A DNA stretch of 64,000 bases, from NCBI RefSeq assembly GCF_000429145.1, contig NZ_AUBH01000001.1:620001-684000 (forward strand), in the 5' to 3' direction. The notes beneath the pieces are model-generated. The model did not search any database. It was not told the origin of the DNA and worked only from the letters and a program-made list of their open reading frames with translations. This DNA is from Aestuariibacter salexigens DSM 15300. Lineage in GTDB: Bacteria; Pseudomonadota; Gammaproteobacteria; Enterobacterales; Alteromonadaceae. A program made the translations under genes and the position numbers. The stretch's first letter is position 1. Each line of letters opens with the position of its first letter. Positions 1 to 8,422 of the stretch are shown in pieces.

Positions 1-1934
1 TTCCACAGTTTCCGTCAGTGTGTTTAATAGGACTTGGACGCTGTGGGTCAAATATCGCACTGGATGTATCTTCCCTGGTCTTTAATGCCAGAAAGTATTA
101 TTTAAATGAGTTTCGGGACGAGCAAAACCGTGAAAGTGAAAAAGAGAGCCGTCCTGTAAGGTGGATTCAGAGAGGTTTAAACCTTCATCCAAAAGAACTT
201 ATCAAACCAGTGTTTTTAATTGAGCCATTAGTCGTTCTTGGTGATTTAGATAAGGATATAGAAGGGAGAATACGCTTTTCTGCCAAAAACTCCGAAGGCG
301 ACTTTCTGACAAACTACAATAAATTGAAAATAATGGATTTGTCAGAAGTTCATGCAGGTGGAGCTGGTAACGCCCCGATATTAGGTCAATATTTGGCGAA
401 AATCATTCTCAAAAAAGAAACGGAAAATTTCAGTAACAAACAGTGGAAATTTATTCATTCATATCTCATTGATTCATGTGGAATTAAAGCGAATCAGTCA
501 AGATTATATTTTTACATATTCAGTGCTGGAGGGGGGACAGGTTCTGGTATGGCATCAGAGTTCGGTCTGGCACAGCAATATTCATATATGAGTAAAACGT
601 TCGATACAAGCACGGAAAAAGAGTTACAGGGCAAGAGCCATTCGTTTGTGTTTGAACCAATTTTTACGAGTGGCATTTGTATATTACCGAATATTACTGA
701 CAGTCATTCAGAGATGTCCGAGGCATTACACATAAATGCTGGTCGGTTATTGTGTAAATATCTCTCTGAAGAGTGGAATTTTTCTTACAATACAAAAGGC
801 GAAGAAGAGTCAGAGTCCCCTACAAAATCTGTGGTGGAGAGAGTCAGGCCATGGAACGCAATGATGCTCATATCAAATGATATCATGCGATATGCGGAGC
901 AGAATGATACTGAAAGCAACATTCAAAATATCGATGTCAATGCGATGGAACGACATGCAAATCAATACATTAGTCAACAAATCTTCAATATCCTCACCGC
1001 TCAGGCAGTAACGTCTGATTATGATGAAAATTATTTTAGGCGGGCAGGGATAGATATTGGGGAAACAATTCGACTGGATGCCAATGATCTATTTATGAGT
1101 TTAGCGGGTCCGGTTGCCATTGCTTATGCAGAATCAGTAACGGATAACCTTAGTCAGGCCAACAATAAAGAACTCGATATTGATGATCTGTTCTTCCGAT
1201 CTATAGATCTACCCCACTTTAACCAGCATACACAGGCAATAGAGGGCATAAGCTTATTACCCGTAGAGTCTGGGAAATACAGAAATGCGCTGAAACAATA
1301 CAAAGAATCTAACTTCAATCCAAGCAGACTGAGACAGCTACATTTCTTCCAAAATTGCTCTTCTGTTGTATCGATCGTATCGCTTCCAAAGGATTACAAG
1401 CTTTCTTACATGTCTCTTAACCGACTTAAATCACATTTAAACGCCTTATTCCCAAATACTACTCTCAAGCGGTATGCGTTGGTGATAGGCGCATCAGCGA
1501 ACCTTTCGTTAACTACATTGATTGCAAAGAGCCCGTGCCTCAGTGATGATTTTCTTACCTTACTTGTAGCGTACATTAAACGTTGTTTTGCACGCAGTGA
1601 GGTTGGTTATGACGAAACGATAGATAAAACTATTATAGAGCTTATCCAATCGCCTGAATTTGATGAAACGCGCCTAGAGACGCTGTTGTTGACTTACGAG
1701 GATCCTGCGAAGATTCTCGATACAAACTGGCATGCAATAAAGCCAATGTACGAGAAGAAATATCGCGAAATTATTCGCGATGAGAACGGATTTAAATCGA
1801 TTAACGATATTCGACTCAACATTGATAATGTGAAAGATGCTATTCAGTATCTGCGTCAAATTTACCGTCACAGAATAAGCAAAACACGGATCATATCTTT
1901 GAATAGCGATTTTCGTTGTGATGAGGAACCTTAG
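1..1934 (+). CDS. tubulin/FtsZ-superfamily GTPase-like protein (5' end cut by window edge)
   Basis: The frame is open from base 1, and the GTG at 18 lies inside the first beta strand, so the true start is upstream. Counting the codon at 18 as residue 1, nucleotide-binding elements of the FtsZ/tubulin fold appear in order. These are a T1-like loop GLGRCGSN (5-12), a T3-like loop AGGAGNAP (113-120), the tubulin signature GGGTGSG (171-177), an ISNDIM strand like the FtsZ PNDRL segment (285-290), and a T7-like LDANDL whose D354 and D357 match the two FtsZ catalytic aspartates. The Asn that precedes them in FtsZ is Arg352 here. At more than 640 residues it is much longer than FtsZ (about 380), and the last 270 residues match nothing I know. 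It resembles the poorly characterised Pfam Tubulin_2 group. Base composition is visibly A+T-richer than the genes to the right, which suggests transfer. Its cellular role is unknown. Confidence 0.8.
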   Translation, partial: PQFPSVCLIGLGRCGSNIALDVSSLVFNARKYYLNEFRDEQNRESEKESRPVRWIQRGLNLHPKELIKPVFLIEPLVVLGDLDKDIEGRIRFSAKNSEGDFLTNYNKLKIMDLSEVHAGGAGNAPILGQYLAKIILKKETENFSNKQWKFIHSYLIDSCGIKANQSRLYFYIFSAGGGTGSGMASEFGLAQQYSYMSKTFDTSTEKELQGKSHSFVFEPIFTSGICILPNITDSHSEMSEALHINAGRLLCKYLSEEWNFSYNTKGEEESESPTKSVVERVRPWNAMMLISNDIMRYAEQNDTESNIQNIDVNAMERHANQYISQQIFNILTAQAVTSDYDENYFRRAGIDIGETIRLDANDLFMSLAGPVAIAYAESVTDNLSQANNKELDIDDLFFRSIDLPHFNQHTQAIEGISLLPVESGKYRNALKQYKESNFNPSRLRQLHFFQNCSSVVSIVSLPKDYKLSYMSLNRLKSHLNALFPNTTLKRYALVIGASANLSLTTLIAKSPCLSDDFLTLLVAYIKRCFARSEVGYDETIDKTIIELIQSPEFDETRLETLLLTYEDPAKILDTNWHAIKPMYEKKYREIIRDENGFKSINDIRLNIDNVKDAIQYLRQIYRHRISKTRIISLNSDFRCDEEP

Positions 1935-2024
1935 TTCAAATAAGGTTATTTACCGTGTGCGATGAAAGCGTAAGACCCGTTTATGGGGTAGAGCCAATAA
2001 ACGATAATTATAAATTAAAATTAA

Positions 2025-2111
2025 TGGTGCCCGGGGCCGGACTTGAACCGGCACGCTGTTACCAGCGAGGGATTTTAAATCCCTTGTGTCTACCAATTTC
2101 ACCACCCGGGC
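2025..2111 (-). tRNA. leuZ: tRNA-Leu(TAA)
   Basis: This 87-nt gene on the minus strand starts GCCCGGGTGG and ends with an encoded CCA (plus-strand TGG at 2025-2027). The anticodon loop reads TTTAAAA, so the anticodon is TAA, and a long variable arm is present. It is the last of the Gly-Cys-Leu tRNAs behind pgsA, the same order as E. coli glyW-cysT-leuZ. No clear terminator follows its 3' end. That end abuts the A+T-rich tubulin-like gene, which fits an island having integrated there. Confidence 0.95.
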
Positions 2112-2125
2112 TACGGGTATAAGAG

Positions 2126-2199
2126 TGGAGGCGGAACCCGGAGTCGAACCGAGATCCACGGATTTGCAATCCGCTGCATAGCCATTCTGCCATTCCGCC
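2126..2199 (-). tRNA. cysT: tRNA-Cys(GCA)
   Basis: This 74-nt gene starts GGCGGAATGG, carries anticodon GCA in the loop TTGCAAA, has the T-loop sequence GGTTCGACTCC, and ends with an encoded CCA. It lies 14 bp before tRNA-Leu and is presumably co-transcribed with it from the promoter at 2618-2645. Confidence 0.95.
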
Positions 2200-2234
2200 A
2201 AAGACACCTAGAAGGTAGAAAGATGTCTAGGATT

Positions 2235-2254
2235 TGGAGCGGGAAACGAGACTC
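2235..2254 (-). pseudogene. 3' remnant of a tRNA-Gly
   Basis: These 20 nt are identical to the last 20 nt (acceptor and T-arm side, including CCA) of the intact tRNA-Gly at 2341-2416. The sequence further 5' on the minus strand (2255-2330) diverges and no cloverleaf can be formed. I read it as the leftover of a tandem tRNA-Gly copy. It lies between the intact tRNA-Gly and tRNA-Cys inside the same transcript. Confidence 0.6.
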
Positions 2255-2340
2255 TGACTGGCCGGCATTCCGGTCGCGTCGCCTTGGGGTCGCGTTACCC
2301 TCTCTCAGCTTTACTGTAATATTACACTAAAACCTAAATT

Positions 2341-2416
<76 letters not shown>

Positions 2417-2552
2417 ATTTATTCGTTTTACTGGGTAGTAAAAAACACGTCCATGATGACCGGTACCCAGTCTCGACTTCCTGTCTCGCCGTTCATTCCT
2501 CTCGCAGTGATGTTAAATCACTGCTCGCCTTCTTGAAGAAGGCCGGGCTTCA

Positions 2553-2572
2553 CCCAACAGAGCTATTCCCGC
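2553..2572 (-). pseudogene. 5' remnant of a tRNA-Gly at the head of the tRNA operon
   Basis: Read on the minus strand, these 20 nt match the first 20 nt of the intact tRNA-Gly at 18 positions (GCGGGAATAGCTC then GTTGG). The following 110 nt (2440-2552) do not continue as a tRNA but form strong hairpins, for example GCAGTGAT/ATCACTGC around 2506-2526. The remnant sits about 45 bp downstream of the operon promoter, where a first tRNA gene would be expected. Confidence 0.55.
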
Positions 2573-2617
2573 ATAACTATTTTCCAACGTCAGGCTGGTG
2601 ACCTAACGTGGCGTTGC

Positions 2618-2645
2618 ATTCTACCTGCAAAGTCATAGCTGTCAA
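2618..2645 (-). promoter_or_regulatory. sigma-70 promoter of the Gly-Cys-Leu tRNA operon
   Basis: The minus strand reads TTGACA (2640-2645), a 16-bp spacer, then TAGAAT (2618-2623), followed by the G+C-rich stretch GCAACGCCACG. A consensus -35, a five-of-six -10 and a G+C-rich discriminator are typical of stringently controlled stable-RNA promoters. It lies just beyond the end of pgsA, so the tRNAs need not depend on read-through from uvrY-uvrC-pgsA. Confidence 0.75.
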
Positions 2646-2730
2646 CTGCTTAAACGCCGTCATCATACAGCTTGCTTGTTTTTTCATCGCTCTGCGTGTT
2701 TTCTATTCGCACGCAAAGATAAAAGACGGT

Positions 2731-3294
2731 TTACGCTGTGCGCAGATACTTCCAAGCGGCGATTGAATACTCAACCATTGACCAAAGCGATAACACCGCG
2801 GCGATATAAAGCAATACGTGACCCAGCGACACCCAATAAATGGCAACGCCCATGAATGTCTCAAGCCCGGACAACAACCCTATCAGTGCGAGCATCTGTG
2901 CCATGGTTTTTGCTTTGCCTAAAAAGGACACTTTTACAACATCATTCTTACCTTCCTGACTCATCCACTCTCTGAGTGCTGAGACATAAATTTCTCTGAC
3001 CAGTAAAACGATAGCAGGGATTGTGATCCACAATGACTGATAGGTATGCGTTATCATTAACAATGCACTGGCGACGATGAGTTTGTCTGCAACAGGGTCG
3101 AGGAACGCCCCAAATTTTGATGTCTGCTGAAGCTTCCTGGCAAGGTAACCGTCGAACCAGTCTGTTATCGCTGCCAGCCAGAATATGAATGCCCCCGCTT
3201 CATGTGCCCACTGCCAGTCAAGAAAATACACGACAACAAACACGGGGATCAGCAGCACTCTTATAATTGTGACTATATTAGGTACGGTCCACAT
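2731..3294 (-). CDS. pgsA: CDP-diacylglycerol-glycerol-3-phosphate 3-phosphatidyltransferase
   Basis: This inner-membrane enzyme joins CDP-diacylglycerol and sn-glycerol 3-phosphate to make phosphatidylglycerol phosphate, the first committed step to phosphatidylglycerol and cardiolipin. The complete CDP-alcohol phosphotransferase signature DX2DGX2ARX8GX3DX3D is visible: D45, D48-G49, A52-R53, G62, D66 and D70. The rest is hydrophobic, with several membrane spans. At 187 residues it has the family's usual length. It lies downstream of uvrC on the same strand with a 58-bp gap and upstream of the tRNA operon, as in E. coli. Confidence 0.95.
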   Translation of the reverse strand: MWTVPNIVTIIRVLLIPVFVVVYFLDWQWAHEAGAFIFWLAAITDWFDGYLARKLQQTSKFGAFLDPVADKLIVASALLMITHTYQSLWITIPAIVLLVREIYVSALREWMSQEGKNDVVKVSFLGKAKTMAQMLALIGLLSGLETFMGVAIYWVSLGHVLLYIAAVLSLWSMVEYSIAAWKYLRTA

Positions 3295-3352
3295 GTAACG
3301 CTCACTTGCAAAAAGGGCCAGAAAAAGACGGTCAATTTATGGCGATGTCATT

Positions 3353-5179
3353 TTAGTTATGCAGCTGATCATAAATCATTTCTGCCATCTCAGCACTAAT
3401 GCCTGGTACTTTCGATAATTCTTCTTTACTGGCACGCTTTACGCCGTGTAATCCCCCCATATATTTTAGCAATGTCTGTCTTTTCTTCGGTCCAATTCCC
3501 GGTAGTCCCTCAAGCGGTGACGTCGTTTTTGCCTTTTGACGTCGATTTCTATGTCCAGTAATCGCAAAACGGTGTGCCTCGTCGCGAATATGTTGGATCA
3601 GATGCAGTGCAGGTGAATCTGATGCGACCGGAATGGTTTCATAGCTACCCGAAAGTATCAGGGTTTCGAGACCCGGTTTACGACTGGTTCCCTTCGCGAC
3701 ACCTATTAACATTGGGACGTTATTCCCTTTCCATGCTTCAAAGAACTTTTCAGCCTGCGCTAACTGTCCCTTGCCGCCGTCGATAAGCAGTAAATCAGGC
3801 ATTTTTTCTGCTTCTGTGGTGCTTTTATAACGTCGCTTCAGGGCTTGCGCCATCGCAGCATAGTCGTCACCAGGTGTTATCCCTTCAATATTGTATTTGC
3901 GATAGTCTGATTTAAGCGGTCCTTCCCTATTGAAGACGACACAGGAAGCCACAGTCTGCTGGCCTGATGTATGACTGATGTCAAAGCATTCCATGCGTTT
4001 GATGGGTTGCTCTGTTTCTAACGCTGAGTCTAATACCATAAAACGAGCGAAAATGGATCTTTGCTGATTGCGATGCGCATCTAACGCGTTTTGAGCATTG
4101 TTATTTGCCAATTGCAGATAACGGCGTTTTTCGTCCCGTTTACCTCGTAAAAACCGAATCTGTCTGCCTGCCTGCTGAGACAGCAGATCCTGTACGACTT
4201 CTTCGTCAGGCAGTGTCACGGGAAGCACGATGGTCTTTGGAATACGTTTGTTTCCAGCAAGATAAAATTGCGTCAAAAATGCCTGAAAGACATCTTCTGG
4301 GGCACTATCAGCAGGGACTTTGGGGAAATAAGACTTATTGCCTAACAAGCTGTTATCGCGCACGAATAACGCCTGCACCGCAGCGATACCTGGCTCCATA
4401 GCAAATCCAAGCACGTCCATTTCCTGTTCACTTGAGCTAATGGTTTGTTGCTCCTGAATTTTGCGCAATGCTGAAATCTGGTCCCTATATCGAGCAGCCA
4501 GTTCAAAATTCAGTGCTGCACTGGCCTGCTCCATTTTATCCACCAATGTAGCGATAACTTCGCTGTTTTTGCCTTTTAGAAACAACCGAGCAAGATTAAC
4601 CTGTGTTTGGTATTCATCATCCGTTACGTGTCCCTCCACACAAGGCGCTGAACAACGCTTCATCTGATATTGCAGGCAGGGACGACTACGTGCACGATAA
4701 TAGGCATCTTCACACTGCCGTACCGGAAAAATTTTCTGCATGCTACGCAGACTTTCTCTGACCGACCAGGCACTCGGATAAGGGCCAAAATATTCGCCAG
4801 GCTTTTTACGACTACCACGGTGAAAGCTTAATCTTGGATGATGATGAGCAGATAAATAAATAAATGGATAAGATTTATCGTCTCTAAGAACGACGTTATA
4901 TCGTGGTTTATATTTCTTTATGTAATTATTTTCGAGCAGAAATGCTTCGGTTTCACTGTTGACTACAGTGATATCAATTGACGCAATTTGGTTGACCAAA
5001 GAATGCGTTTTGACGCTGTCTACTTGCTTGCGAAAATAACTGGATACCCTCTTTTTTAGGTTCTTGGCTTTGCCGACATAAATAACCTCCCCTGCCACGT
5101 TATACATCCTGTACACGCCGGGCTGGGAAGTTAAATTACGTAAGAATGCCTGATGGTCAAATGTCGTTTTGTCGACCAT
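3353..5179 (-). CDS. uvrC: excinuclease ABC subunit C
   Basis: UvrC makes the two incisions around DNA lesions bound by UvrAB in nucleotide excision repair. An N-terminal GIY-YIG nuclease domain is visible (GVY at 21-23, YVG at 34-36, K37). A UVR motif that contacts UvrB lies near 205-240. The C-terminal RNase H-like nuclease is followed by a double helix-hairpin-helix (GLPGIGPKK and KVPGIS near the end). I start it at the ATG at 5179, giving 608 residues, because this ATG overlaps the uvrY stop as TAATG, a classic coupled junction; a TTG two codons upstream is less likely. I looked for a LexA box before this operon and saw none. Confidence 0.96.
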   Translation of the reverse strand: MVDKTTFDHQAFLRNLTSQPGVYRMYNVAGEVIYVGKAKNLKKRVSSYFRKQVDSVKTHSLVNQIASIDITVVNSETEAFLLENNYIKKYKPRYNVVLRDDKSYPFIYLSAHHHPRLSFHRGSRKKPGEYFGPYPSAWSVRESLRSMQKIFPVRQCEDAYYRARSRPCLQYQMKRCSAPCVEGHVTDDEYQTQVNLARLFLKGKNSEVIATLVDKMEQASAALNFELAARYRDQISALRKIQEQQTISSSEQEMDVLGFAMEPGIAAVQALFVRDNSLLGNKSYFPKVPADSAPEDVFQAFLTQFYLAGNKRIPKTIVLPVTLPDEEVVQDLLSQQAGRQIRFLRGKRDEKRRYLQLANNNAQNALDAHRNQQRSIFARFMVLDSALETEQPIKRMECFDISHTSGQQTVASCVVFNREGPLKSDYRKYNIEGITPGDDYAAMAQALKRRYKSTTEAEKMPDLLLIDGGKGQLAQAEKFFEAWKGNNVPMLIGVAKGTSRKPGLETLILSGSYETIPVASDSPALHLIQHIRDEAHRFAITGHRNRRQKAKTTSPLEGLPGIGPKKRQTLLKYMGGLHGVKRASKEELSKVPGISAEMAEMIYDQLHN

Positions 5180-5823
5180 TACCAATGTTCAGTGCTGATT
5201 AATTTATGCCTGATCGCCAAATGAGTAAGTTCGACGTCAGTGCTAATATTGAGCTTATCAAACATGCGATAGCGGTAAGTATTAACCGTCTTTGCACTGA
5301 TGTTCAATGAACTGGCAATATCCGGCACTTTAGCGCCTTTGGTCAGCATCAGCATGATTTCTAGTTCGCGATCTGAAAGATGTTCAAATGGATTGTCATC
5401 ATTTAGATTTAGTTGGCCGATTGCTATTTGTTGCGCGATATCAGGGGCGACATACTTTTGTCCGGTCGATACTTTTCGGATGGCCCGGATCATTTCCTCA
5501 CCCTCAGCATCTTTCGACAAATAACCATATGCCCCCATTTGCATGACTTTTGCCGGTATAGGGTTTTCTTTTTGCATCGACAAGATGATAACGCGGGTAT
5601 TCTCTACAAATCGTATGATCTGTTTTGTCGCCTCTAACCCGCCGATACCAGGCATGTTCATATCCATCAAAGCAACGTCGGGTTGCTCTTTACGACAAAA
5701 CTTTACTGCTTCTTCACCGCTGCCGCATTCTCCGACAACAGTAAAGTCTTGAACCTTTTCCAAAATTAAACGAATCCCTGTTCTGACCAGGTCATGATCA
5801 TCTACAAGCAAGATTCTTATCAA
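5179..5823 (-). CDS. uvrY: BarA/UvrY two-component response regulator (GacA family)
   Basis: This 214-residue NarL/LuxR-family response regulator has an N-terminal receiver domain with acidic pocket D8-D9, phospho-acceptor D54 (ALMDMNMPG) and the conserved lysine of YLSKD. A LuxR-type helix-turn-helix lies at about 148-205 (LSDRELEIMLML, then SAKTVNTYRYR). Adjacency to uvrC, coupled by a TAATG overlap, identifies it as UvrY/GacA. In relatives it is phosphorylated by BarA/GacS and drives Csr-type small RNAs that titrate CsrA. The sensor kinase is not in the window. Confidence 0.93.
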   Translation of the reverse strand: MIRILLVDDHDLVRTGIRLILEKVQDFTVVGECGSGEEAVKFCRKEQPDVALMDMNMPGIGGLEATKQIIRFVENTRVIILSMQKENPIPAKVMQMGAYGYLSKDAEGEEMIRAIRKVSTGQKYVAPDIAQQIAIGQLNLNDDNPFEHLSDRELEIMLMLTKGAKVPDIASSLNISAKTVNTYRYRMFDKLNISTDVELTHLAIRHKLISTEHW

Positions 5824-5936
5824 ATCGAATTCTCCGGTTTATTCTTATTATATTTTGGGGGCTACTGCGGCTAACACCAGAGCACTTACGCCCTACCTCG
5901 TGCATTTTTATGGAATGATTGTAGACTGTTTTTATG

Positions 5937-6122
5937 TTATCGGTACAGATGCGAACTTAACCTGTTCCAACCACTTATTGTATTGGCTTTTCCTTCGCAC
6001 ACGTTAAATGCTTGGCAGTACGGACTGCTGCAACAAATTCGCCACCGATCAATACATCCTCTGATGAGTTGAGGTTGCTGTGCTTTAGCTCCACATCGGC
6101 ACTTGTCTATTTTTAATACCAT
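5937..6122 (-). CDS. small Lar-like zinc-ribbon protein
   Basis: This is a 61-residue frame from an ATG at 6122; a TTG 19 codons upstream would also be in frame. Cysteines are arranged as CRCG near the start, then CID, RICC, PYC and FNVC, with a closing SGWNRL. Spaced cysteines, a central W-x-I-x-C and a terminal WNR resemble the restriction-alleviation (Lar) family of small zinc ribbons, but the first knuckle is CxC rather than CxxC. No strong ribosome binding site is visible. It could instead be a chance frame, and no function is assigned. Confidence 0.45.
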   Translation of the reverse strand: MVLKIDKCRCGAKAQQPQLIRGCIDRWRICCSSPYCQAFNVCEGKANTISGWNRLSSHLYR

Positions 6123-6196
6123 AGCTACATCACACGATTTCTCCGGTGAAGAGTAGCCGATTTGATTAATTACTCGCAAGTACCAATGCTGTTGAA

Positions 6197-7990
6197 CTAT
6201 AGTTTCGCGATTCTACTTCCAGTGATAGGCACCGAGGCAGCCTCGGGATTGGTAAAACTGAAGATTTTGCTCATTTGCATATTTTGCAGTTCTCCGTCGA
6301 CGCTACCCGGCGAAAACTCCCACTCTTCCAGCGCGCGAGTGATAGAACGTCTGAATGAACGATGCACGCCGTCTTCAAAAGATATTTGTTCTGCTTCGCC
6401 GTCTGTATTGACGACAAAGGTAACTTTAATCTCGCCTTCTAACTGACGCTTTATTGCAACACGTGGATAGGAAGGTGTAACCGAATCAAGGATCACTGGG
6501 TTCACTATACGTGGTGTATCATTTACTATCGGCTGCGGCTGCGGTTCCTCTGTGGTGAAAACCGTTTGTTCGATCGCGGCAAGCTTTTCGATCAGGTCTG
6601 GTGGCTGACGTGATATTTTGGGTATCGCCAGAGCCTGCTCAGCCAAGGTTACTGCCTCAGTAGTTTCAGCAGATTGTTGCTCAGTTGCAGGTTTGGGGTC
6701 ACTACTTGGCGCTACTTTTTCATTGGGTATCCTTGACTTGTGTTCCGTATTTTCCGGTTTGCTTTGTGTATCTATTGCTTTCACATTTTGTGGCGTTACT
6801 TGTGATGGTATTTCAGCCTCTACAGATTCTCCAGAACCATTATCGATGGCATTCTCAGACGGCGCGTCAACGCGTTGAGATACGACTGCAACAGTTGGCA
6901 CTGGCGTGGTGGCGATGTTGTCTGACTGAAGAGTGACTTGATCATTTAGTGGCAACCGCGAACTGTGCTGCATACCCACTACATGCCTGGCTGAGAAAAG
7001 CGTCACGACGGTAGCCAATGCAAAAAATGCAGCAATACTGCCAACTATCCAATGACTGGCGCCCCTGGGAGCACAATATTGGTGTCCGACCAGCCGGAAC
7101 ACACGCTGCTTTAAGTCTCCGCCTGACGCCGCCATAGCGAGTTGTGGAATATTATTTGGTCGCGCAAGCTCTGCATCGGTCAGCGCGGTTGCATAGGCGA
7201 GCGGACAACCACACGCCTCAACCGCCATATCATCACAACAGTACTCTCGTTCAATACGAACCTGTTTAGAAATCCAACGCACCGTAGGGTGGAAAAACAA
7301 AATAACTTCTACCCACGACTGTAAAAAATTGACCAGATAGTCATAGCGTTTCACGTGTGCCAGTTCGTGCGCTAGCAGCATATCCAGTTGTTTTGGTGTT
7401 AATCCTATGGCCATGGATGCCGGGAGCAATACAACTGGCTTTAGCCAACCAATTACCATGGGCACATCAACACGATGAGAGACCAACAGTCGAGTAAGCG
7501 GATTGGTATCAATCTGAGCTTTTAATGCATCAAAACGATTAAGCAGAACCTTACTGGGTACCGCTGTATGTGAGTAAGGTAGTCTGTAAACCTGGTACAT
7601 CCTGACGATCAACTGAATGCTGAACGCGACGACACCAGCCATCCACACTAATCCCGTCACTGATAGCCACTCGAGGTCTTGGACGGTACGCCCATCAGTG
7701 TGACTAACCATCATGTCGCCGTTACCTGAGTAGGTTGCCGCAACGGTTAGATAAGAAGACACATTTGAAGTCTGTTCAAGGATATAAAACGTCAGGACAG
7801 GACTGATGGCACAAAGGCATAGCGCAATCAGAGATAGCACGTAGCGCAATTGCGAATGTTTAACAGAGATGTTCTGCAACAATACAAACAGTACAAGGGC
7901 GACCAATGCCCCCTGCCATAATGAATGCAACATGGTTTTAGCAAGCAAAGAAAATACTGGGCTGCCTAACACATCGAATATCCATTCCAT
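6197..7990 (-). CDS. BlaR1-type M56 membrane metallopeptidase with TonB-like C-terminal domain
   Basis: This 597-residue integral membrane protein has four likely transmembrane helices in the first 330 residues and an M56 (BlaR1/MecR1) zinc-protease core. HELAH lies at 208-212 and a later EREYCCDD around 248-254 supplies the probable third ligand. A fifth hydrophobic segment near 315-335 leads into a long Pro/Ser/Thr/Glu-rich linker. The last 90 residues (SYPRVAIKRQLEG through EEWEFSPG) match the TonB C-terminal fold rather than the penicillin-binding sensor of true BlaR1. GGGAGG sits eight bases before the ATG. It follows the BlaI-type gene by 16 bp, so the pair is probably a signal-dependent proteolysis switch. 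The signal and target genes are not evident. Confidence 0.85.
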   Translation of the reverse strand: MEWIFDVLGSPVFSLLAKTMLHSLWQGALVALVLFVLLQNISVKHSQLRYVLSLIALCLCAISPVLTFYILEQTSNVSSYLTVAATYSGNGDMMVSHTDGRTVQDLEWLSVTGLVWMAGVVAFSIQLIVRMYQVYRLPYSHTAVPSKVLLNRFDALKAQIDTNPLTRLLVSHRVDVPMVIGWLKPVVLLPASMAIGLTPKQLDMLLAHELAHVKRYDYLVNFLQSWVEVILFFHPTVRWISKQVRIEREYCCDDMAVEACGCPLAYATALTDAELARPNNIPQLAMAASGGDLKQRVFRLVGHQYCAPRGASHWIVGSIAAFFALATVVTLFSARHVVGMQHSSRLPLNDQVTLQSDNIATTPVPTVAVVSQRVDAPSENAIDNGSGESVEAEIPSQVTPQNVKAIDTQSKPENTEHKSRIPNEKVAPSSDPKPATEQQSAETTEAVTLAEQALAIPKISRQPPDLIEKLAAIEQTVFTTEEPQPQPIVNDTPRIVNPVILDSVTPSYPRVAIKRQLEGEIKVTFVVNTDGEAEQISFEDGVHRSFRRSITRALEEWEFSPGSVDGELQNMQMSKIFSFTNPEAASVPITGSRIAKL

Positions 7991-8006
7991 TGCCTGACCT
8001 CCCTGC

Positions 8007-8390
8007 CTACTTATTATTACTTTCTAAGGAATCGAGTACTCGCCGAATTTCTGCTATTTCTTCCCGGCTGGCAGATTCGCCGAGCGCACGCAACACCAGT
8101 TCTGATTTCGAGCCGCCAAATGCCTTATTTAACATGTCGGAAACGATCGAAGATTGGGTCTGCGCTTCGGTGTAATTCGCTTTGTAAATGTGAGCTCTGC
8201 TACTTTCGTCCCTGGTAACCAAACCTTTTTCATGCATGATTTGGAACATTTTCAACACCGTGGTGTAGCCCACTTCTTGCACTTCACTGACGCGCTGGTG
8301 AACTTGACGCACGGTAGACGGACCTAACGTCCATAAAATTTTTAATAGTTGCAGTTCAGTGCTGGTTGGAACGTCTTTTTGCCGTTTCAT
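8007..8390 (-). CDS. BlaI/MecI/CopY-family transcriptional repressor
   Basis: This 127-residue winged-helix protein starts at the ATG at 8390. A longer frame to 8450 exists, but the extra residues do not fit the family and would run through the promoter. Residues 8-72 carry the BlaI DNA-binding domain (ELQLLKILW, STVRQVH, GYTTVLKMFQIMHEKGLV), followed by a dimerisation tail. In this family a paired M56 protease cleaves the repressor to lift repression. Here the protease gene follows in the same operon, and a perfect inverted repeat lies inside the gene's own promoter, which suggests autorepression. Confidence 0.9.
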   Translation of the reverse strand: MKRQKDVPTSTELQLLKILWTLGPSTVRQVHQRVSEVQEVGYTTVLKMFQIMHEKGLVTRDESSRAHIYKANYTEAQTQSSIVSDMLNKAFGGSKSELVLRALGESASREEIAEIRRVLDSLESNNK

Positions 8391-8422
8391 TATTATGGAT
8401 TCCAGTGCAGACTCTGCTAGTA

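Noticed and set aside
1950-2207. 85-codon open frame on the minus strand
   Set aside because: It runs straight through tRNA-Leu and tRNA-Cys; the frame is a by-product of conserved tRNA sequence.
3353-5823. LexA/SOS box before uvrY-uvrC, and likewise before ftsK
   Set aside because: Looked for CTGT-N8-ACAG near the starts and saw no acceptable match.
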